A stretch of DNA of 64,000 bases. It comes from Bog-756 sp963699345. GTDB lineage: Bacteria > Actinomycetota > Acidimicrobiia > Acidimicrobiales > RAAP-2. The notes beneath the pieces are model-generated. The model saw only the letters and a program-made list of their open reading frames with translations, was not told the origin of the DNA and ran no database searches. Positions 60,816 through 64,000 of this stretch are shown piece by piece. The stretch covers positions 992,001 through 1,056,000 of the forward strand of contig CAVOTL010000005.1 in the NCBI GenBank assembly GCA_963699345.1. The letters are read 5' to 3'. How positions within the stretch are numbered: position 1 is the stretch's first letter; each line of letters opens with the position of its first letter. Made by a program: the position numbers and the translations under genes.

Positions 60816-61601
60816 CTAGTGGGCCGTGTCGGGGGCCATCGCGGTGTCGAAGTAGAGGATGGTGAGGAGGGCGAAGATGAAGGCCTGGATGGCCCCGATG
60901 GCCATGTCGAACAGCTTCCAGACCACGGTGAAGAGGGTCGAGAGCACCCCGCCGATGACTCCGAAGGATCCGAACTTCCAGTCCACCAGGGCGGCCAGCA
61001 GGGCCAGCATCAGGCCACCGGCGAACAGGTTGCCGAAGAGACGGAGGGTCAGCGTGACCGGCTTGACCAGCTCCTCGATGACGTTCATGAAGGCGTTGAC
61101 GAAGAAGAGCTTGGCCGGGAACGGCTGCGAGAAGTAGTGCTTGAAGTAGCCGCCGACGCCCCGGTTCTTGATGGCCGCCCGGTGGACCATCACGATCACG
61201 TAGAGCGCCATGGCCAGCGGGAGGTTGATGTCGCTGGTCGGCGCGGGCAGGACGTCGAGCTTGGAGCCGATGCCGATCGCCTCGAAGAGGTTGCAGGTGA
61301 AGATGAAGACGAAGAGGGTCAGGGCCAGCGGTACCACCTTGGCGCCCCGGGGCCCGATGGAGTCGTCCACCTGGGTCTGGACGGCGCCGACGATCATCTC
61401 CCAGGCGAGCTGGAACTTGCCCGGCACCCCACTGGTGGCCTTGGAGCGCAGGATCAGGCCCAGGGTGATGACGATCAGGCCGGCGATGCAGGTCGCCCAC
61501 ACGATGTCCATGTCGATCGTCAGGCCGAAGATGTGGCGCTGGACGTGATCGCCGACCGTGATGTCGATGCCCACCAGCGGGGTCAGCAGGTTGGATCCCA
61601 T
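60816..61601 (-). CDS. atpB: ATP synthase a subunit
   Basis: A 261-residue stator membrane subunit with the essential Arg in TLTLRLFGNLFAGG and the half-channel helix GAIQAFIFALLTILYF. NLFEAIG and NLPLAMALYV are family-typical. The start is ATG 61601 with GGAGG 12 bases upstream; GTG 61610, which overlaps the atpI stop (GTGA), is also possible and adds three residues. Confidence 0.96.
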   Translation of the reverse strand: MGSNLLTPLVGIDITVGDHVQRHIFGLTIDMDIVWATCIAGLIVITLGLILRSKATSGVPGKFQLAWEMIVGAVQTQVDDSIGPRGAKVVPLALTLFVFIFTCNLFEAIGIGSKLDVLPAPTSDINLPLAMALYVIVMVHRAAIKNRGVGGYFKHYFSQPFPAKLFFVNAFMNVIEELVKPVTLTLRLFGNLFAGGLMLALLAALVDWKFGSFGVIGGVLSTLFTVVWKLFDMAIGAIQAFIFALLTILYFDTAMAPDTAH

Positions 61602-61606
61602 TGCGG

Positions 61607-62104
61607 TCACGCACCTCCGTGGGCGTCGTCGGCGGCCTCGATGGCGGCGGGCGACACCACCGGCTCGTTGTCGTCGACGACGTTGGCGTTGATGACGTCG
61701 TCGACCGAGGTCATCGGACCCGGCTGGGCCATCGAGCGGGCGACGTTGACGATGAGCAGGATCTGGAAGAAGGCCAGGCCCCCGAGCACGCCGAAGCCGA
61801 GCGGCTTGGACACGAAGCACAGGCCGAGGGCGGTCACCGTGATGATCCCCATGCGACCGAGCGTGTTGACGGCCAGCGGGCGCTTCGGGTTGTCGACGTC
61901 CATGGCCGTGACCTTGTCGACGGACACCCCGACGAGCCGGAAGTTGACCAGACCCATGGCCAGCCCGATGCAGGCGCCGAGACCGACGAGCAGGTAACCG
62001 AAGGAGACGGCGGCGACCAGCCCCGCGACCCCGAGGATCAGGGCGGCGGCGGTCGTCCGGCGGGCGACGTCGCCCACGTTGGGGAGGGTGAAGTGGGCGA
62101 ACAC
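61607..62104 (-). CDS. atpI: ATP synthase protein I-like membrane protein
   Basis: A 165-residue four-TM protein (AALILGVAGLVAAVSFGYLLVG, GACIGLAMGLVNFRLVG, GIITVTALGLCFVS, LGGLAFFQILLIVNVARS) in the atpI position, equivalent to Rv1303 in mycobacteria. AtpI proteins help c-ring assembly. A polar tail follows. GTG 62104 start; it is separated from atpZ by a short GGTGGTGGC-repeat spacer. Confidence 0.8.
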   Translation of the reverse strand: MFAHFTLPNVGDVARRTTAAALILGVAGLVAAVSFGYLLVGLGACIGLAMGLVNFRLVGVSVDKVTAMDVDNPKRPLAVNTLGRMGIITVTALGLCFVSKPLGFGVLGGLAFFQILLIVNVARSMAQPGPMTSVDDVINANVVDDNEPVVSPAAIEAADDAHGGA

Positions 62105-62144
62105 GGTCAGTCCCCCTGTCCGGTGGTGGCGGTGGTGGCGGTGG

Positions 62145-62408
62145 TCACAGGTACTTCCGCACGGTGGCGACGGCCATACCCACGGCCGCCACGATCCCGA
62201 CGGCCAGGCCGACCAGCAGGAACACCGGTGTGTCGTGCGTGACGGCGTCGAGCCACAGGCCCACACCCACCGTCACGGCCACGCACAGCGCCATCGAGAT
62301 CCCCAGCCCCAGGAAGGCCGTGGCCCCCGGTGAGAGGCGCCGGTCCGCCGGCGTCCAGCGCGGCTCGGGCTCCTGTCCGTCCGAGGGGGGCGGGGTGGAA
62401 TCGTCCAT
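62145..62408 (-). CDS. atpZ: AtpZ/AtpI-like small two-TM protein
   Basis: An 87-residue protein with a polar N-terminus (SPGATAFLGLGISMALCVAV) and two TM helices ending VGIVAAVGMAVATVRKYL. Layout and position at the head of the atp operon fit AtpZ, which with AtpI has been linked to c-ring assembly and Mg2+/Ca2+ transport. ATG 62408. Confidence 0.75.
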   Translation of the reverse strand: MDDSTPPPSDGQEPEPRWTPADRRLSPGATAFLGLGISMALCVAVTVGVGLWLDAVTHDTPVFLLVGLAVGIVAAVGMAVATVRKYL

Positions 62409-62679
62409 GCCGGGTCCGGACCGCGTCAGTCGATGTGGGGAGAAGAGGCGTCACGAGAGGGATCCGGGTTCACGCAGGGGACGAGTTGGCGGTCGTCCGT
62501 GCATCGTCGGCGGGGGCGTGCAGGCATACGGCGCGACCCGTCGGTGCGGACCCCTCCGGAGGGGTGGAAGGCCTGCAATTCACGTGGCGCATCATCGCAC
62601 TATTCCCACGCCACCGGCAAAACGCCCGAAACATGCTGTTCACAGCGCGGAAACCGAGCTGGTCGGGAGGCCGTCCTGG
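62409..62679 (-). other. Intergenic region upstream of the ATP synthase operon
   Basis: This 271-bp gap between atpZ and the WecA/TagO-like gene is the least GC-rich spot of the locus around 62580-62650 (an AATAGT-type hexamer on the minus strand at 62615-62610) and probably contains the operon promoter. I cannot place a convincing -35 box and see no gene. Confidence 0.4.
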
Positions 62680-63924
62680 TCAGGCGGGAGGGTCCCCCAC
62701 GCCGGCCGCCACTCCGACGGGAGGGTCGCCCGACCGGGTGGGGGCGTCGGGGCCGGGACCGGGTGGGGGCTCGTCGGGCTCGGTGACCTCGTCGGGGTCC
62801 CCGTGACGGCGCAGCGAGGGGTGGAAGAGGGTGAAGAGGATCACCCCGAGGGCGAGCACCCCGAAGGGGATGAAGGCGTTCACACTCGACACGTACAGGG
62901 GGAACAGGACCAGGCCCGACAACAGGACCGTCCACGCCCACAGGATGAGCACGCTGCGGCGGTGGCCGTGGCCCAGGCGGAGCAGGCGGTGGTGGAGGTG
63001 GTTCTTGTCCGGGGTGGAGAACCCCGTCCGGTTCGCCGTGCGGCGGACGAAGGCGAAGGCCATGTCGACGATGGGCACCCCGAGGATGAAGAAGGGGATG
63101 AAGAGGGGGGCGAAGAAGAAGTAGGTCTGCCCGCTGCGGGCCGCCACCCCGCCCACGGTGCCGGCCGAGCGCCCACCGATCAGCATCGTCGAGGCGGCCA
63201 TCAGGAGGCCGAGCAGCAGCGCCCCGCCGTCCCCCATGAAGATCTTGGCCGGATGGAAGTTGTGGGGCAGGAAACCCAGGCAGATCCCACAGGTCACCAC
63301 CGCGATCAGCGGTCCGATGTTGTCGGCCGGGAGGTTGCCGAGGTGCTGCAGGTGGAGTCCGTACACCGCCAGCGCCCCCGAGGCGATGGCCACGACGCCC
63401 GCGGCCAGGCCGTCGAGCCCGTCGATGAGGTTGACGGCGTTGGTGATGGCGATGACCCACAGGGCGGTCAGCAGCGGGGTCCACTCGGGCGAGAGCAGCA
63501 GGAAGCCGGCCAGCGGGACCTTGAACTGGAACCACGTGACGCCGGTGAAGTACAGGATGCTGGCCGCCAGCACCTGGCCCGCCACCTTGGCCGGGGCCGA
63601 CATGTCCCGGAAGTCGTCGATGAGCCCGACCACGAAGATGGCGGCCGCCCCGAGCAGCAGCCCGAGCGGCTCCGACGACCCGCGGAAGAGCTGGTCGAGC
63701 GCCGGCACCGACGCGGCCACGGCCCACGTCACCAACATCCCGAGGAACATGGCCACGCCCCCCGACTGGGGGGTCACCCGCTGGTGCACCTTGCGGTCGT
63801 CGGGCTGGGCCACGTAGCCGATCTGCACGGCGATCCGCCGGGCCGGGAACGTCAGCACCCAGGTGGAGAGGGCCGCCACGACGAGGAGGACGGCGTACCA
63901 GTTGAGCGGGACGATCGAGCTCAC
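62680..63924 (-). CDS. wecA: WecA/TagO-type polyprenyl-phosphate glycosyl-1-phosphate transferase
   Basis: A 414-residue membrane enzyme with about eleven TM helices and the MraY/WecA motifs: VGLIDDFRD (Asp pair), NAVNLIDGLDGLA, IFMGDGGALLLG and the cytoplasmic HLHHRLLRLGHGHR. It transfers a sugar phosphate, usually GlcNAc-1-P, to decaprenyl or undecaprenyl phosphate to start arabinogalactan, teichoic acid or exopolysaccharide. The position before atpI matches Rv1302 (rfe). The tail is a 50-residue Pro/Gly-rich region. GTG 63924 start. Confidence 0.92.
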   Translation of the reverse strand: MSSIVPLNWYAVLLVVAALSTWVLTFPARRIAVQIGYVAQPDDRKVHQRVTPQSGGVAMFLGMLVTWAVAASVPALDQLFRGSSEPLGLLLGAAAIFVVGLIDDFRDMSAPAKVAGQVLAASILYFTGVTWFQFKVPLAGFLLLSPEWTPLLTALWVIAITNAVNLIDGLDGLAAGVVAIASGALAVYGLHLQHLGNLPADNIGPLIAVVTCGICLGFLPHNFHPAKIFMGDGGALLLGLLMAASTMLIGGRSAGTVGGVAARSGQTYFFFAPLFIPFFILGVPIVDMAFAFVRRTANRTGFSTPDKNHLHHRLLRLGHGHRRSVLILWAWTVLLSGLVLFPLYVSSVNAFIPFGVLALGVILFTLFHPSLRRHGDPDEVTEPDEPPPGPGPDAPTRSGDPPVGVAAGVGDPPA

Positions 63925-63960
63925 GGGGTCATCCCGGGGCCGGGGCCGCCACGCCCGGTG

Positions 63961-64000
63961 TCACGCCCCGGCCAGGTCCGGGTACGGGGGGAAGCCGGCG
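63961..64000 (-). CDS. C-terminus of a truncated gene
   Basis: Minus-strand frame ending AGFPPYPDLAGA and a TGA at 63963-63961, 37 bp before the WecA/TagO-like gene. The ending is reminiscent of serine hydroxymethyltransferase, but 12 residues are not enough to assign it. Confidence 0.35.
   Translation of the reverse strand, partial: AGFPPYPDLAGA

Overview
The window is a very GC-rich, densely packed chromosomal segment with strong third-position G/C bias. Gene content and order point to an actinomycete, most likely outside Mycobacteriales (class Acidimicrobiia is my inference). Evidence: the order wecA/rfe - atpI - atpBEFHAGDC, with murA 3.5 kb from atpC, follows the mycobacterial rfe-Rv1303-atp-murA neighbourhood; MurA carries the mycobacterial-type Cys-to-Asp change; there is a relative of the mycothiol-linked Rv2466c and an FrhB-type (F420-family) iron-sulfur protein; and many genes start directly after a -10 box, which fits leaderless mRNAs. 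I see no tRNA, rRNA, CRISPR array, prophage or insertion sequence.

Layout. 1-5.5 kb: a minus-strand acyl/hydrolase group (amidohydrolase, TetR regulator, DUF35 protein) with a clear promoter/operator at about 2.65 kb, a TreT-like trehalose glycosyltransferase on the plus strand and an FMN-dependent 2-hydroxy-acid oxidase. 5.6-9.9 kb: small HTH protein, TrkA-type K+ channel, an apparent structured noncoding RNA with its own promoter and terminator (about 7289-7550), a ferritin-like diiron protein, a TetR-like regulator and a DUF1643 protein. 10-20.6 kb: transport and housekeeping (DHA2 MFS pump behind an 8-bp tandem repeat, old-yellow enzyme, CysQ-like phosphatase, thioesterase, D-aminoacylase-like amidohydrolase, AqpZ, YgjP-like peptidase, DMT transporter, exonuclease). 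20.6-30.2 kb: an MFS transporter followed by a lipid/steroid-like acyl-CoA degradation locus with two acyl-CoA dehydrogenases, a MaoC hydratase pair and a CoA-transferase/racemase, divergent from an HMG-CoA-synthase-like/DUF35 fusion and a frameshifted thiolase. Twin palindromes lie between the two arms.

30.2-45.5 kb: CADD-like diiron protein, SepX/GlpR-like protein, lysoplasmalogenase, Rv2466c-like protein, ABC ATPase, acyltransferase, YchF, EthD and AhpD-type proteins, then a sulfate assimilation operon (cysH, siroheme reductase, FrhB-like iron-sulfur protein) and a cytochrome P450. 45.7-54.2 kb: galT, treS-like GH13 enzyme, meaB, murA, class II FBPase, membrane protein and lipoprotein. 54.4-64 kb: the complete F-type ATP synthase operon headed by atpZ/atpI and preceded by a WecA/TagO-type glycan initiator.

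How the genes fit together. The degradation locus makes a near-complete beta-oxidation cycle for a branched acyl-CoA (racemase, dehydrogenase pair, hydratase pair, thiolase), with a P450 and a transporter nearby as possible entry steps. The sulfur operon takes APS to sulfite to sulfide, with the FrhB-like protein as probable electron donor. Two apparent frameshifts (thiolase; DUF2269-like protein) and a run-on atpF suggest either decay or small sequence errors in GC-rich tracts.
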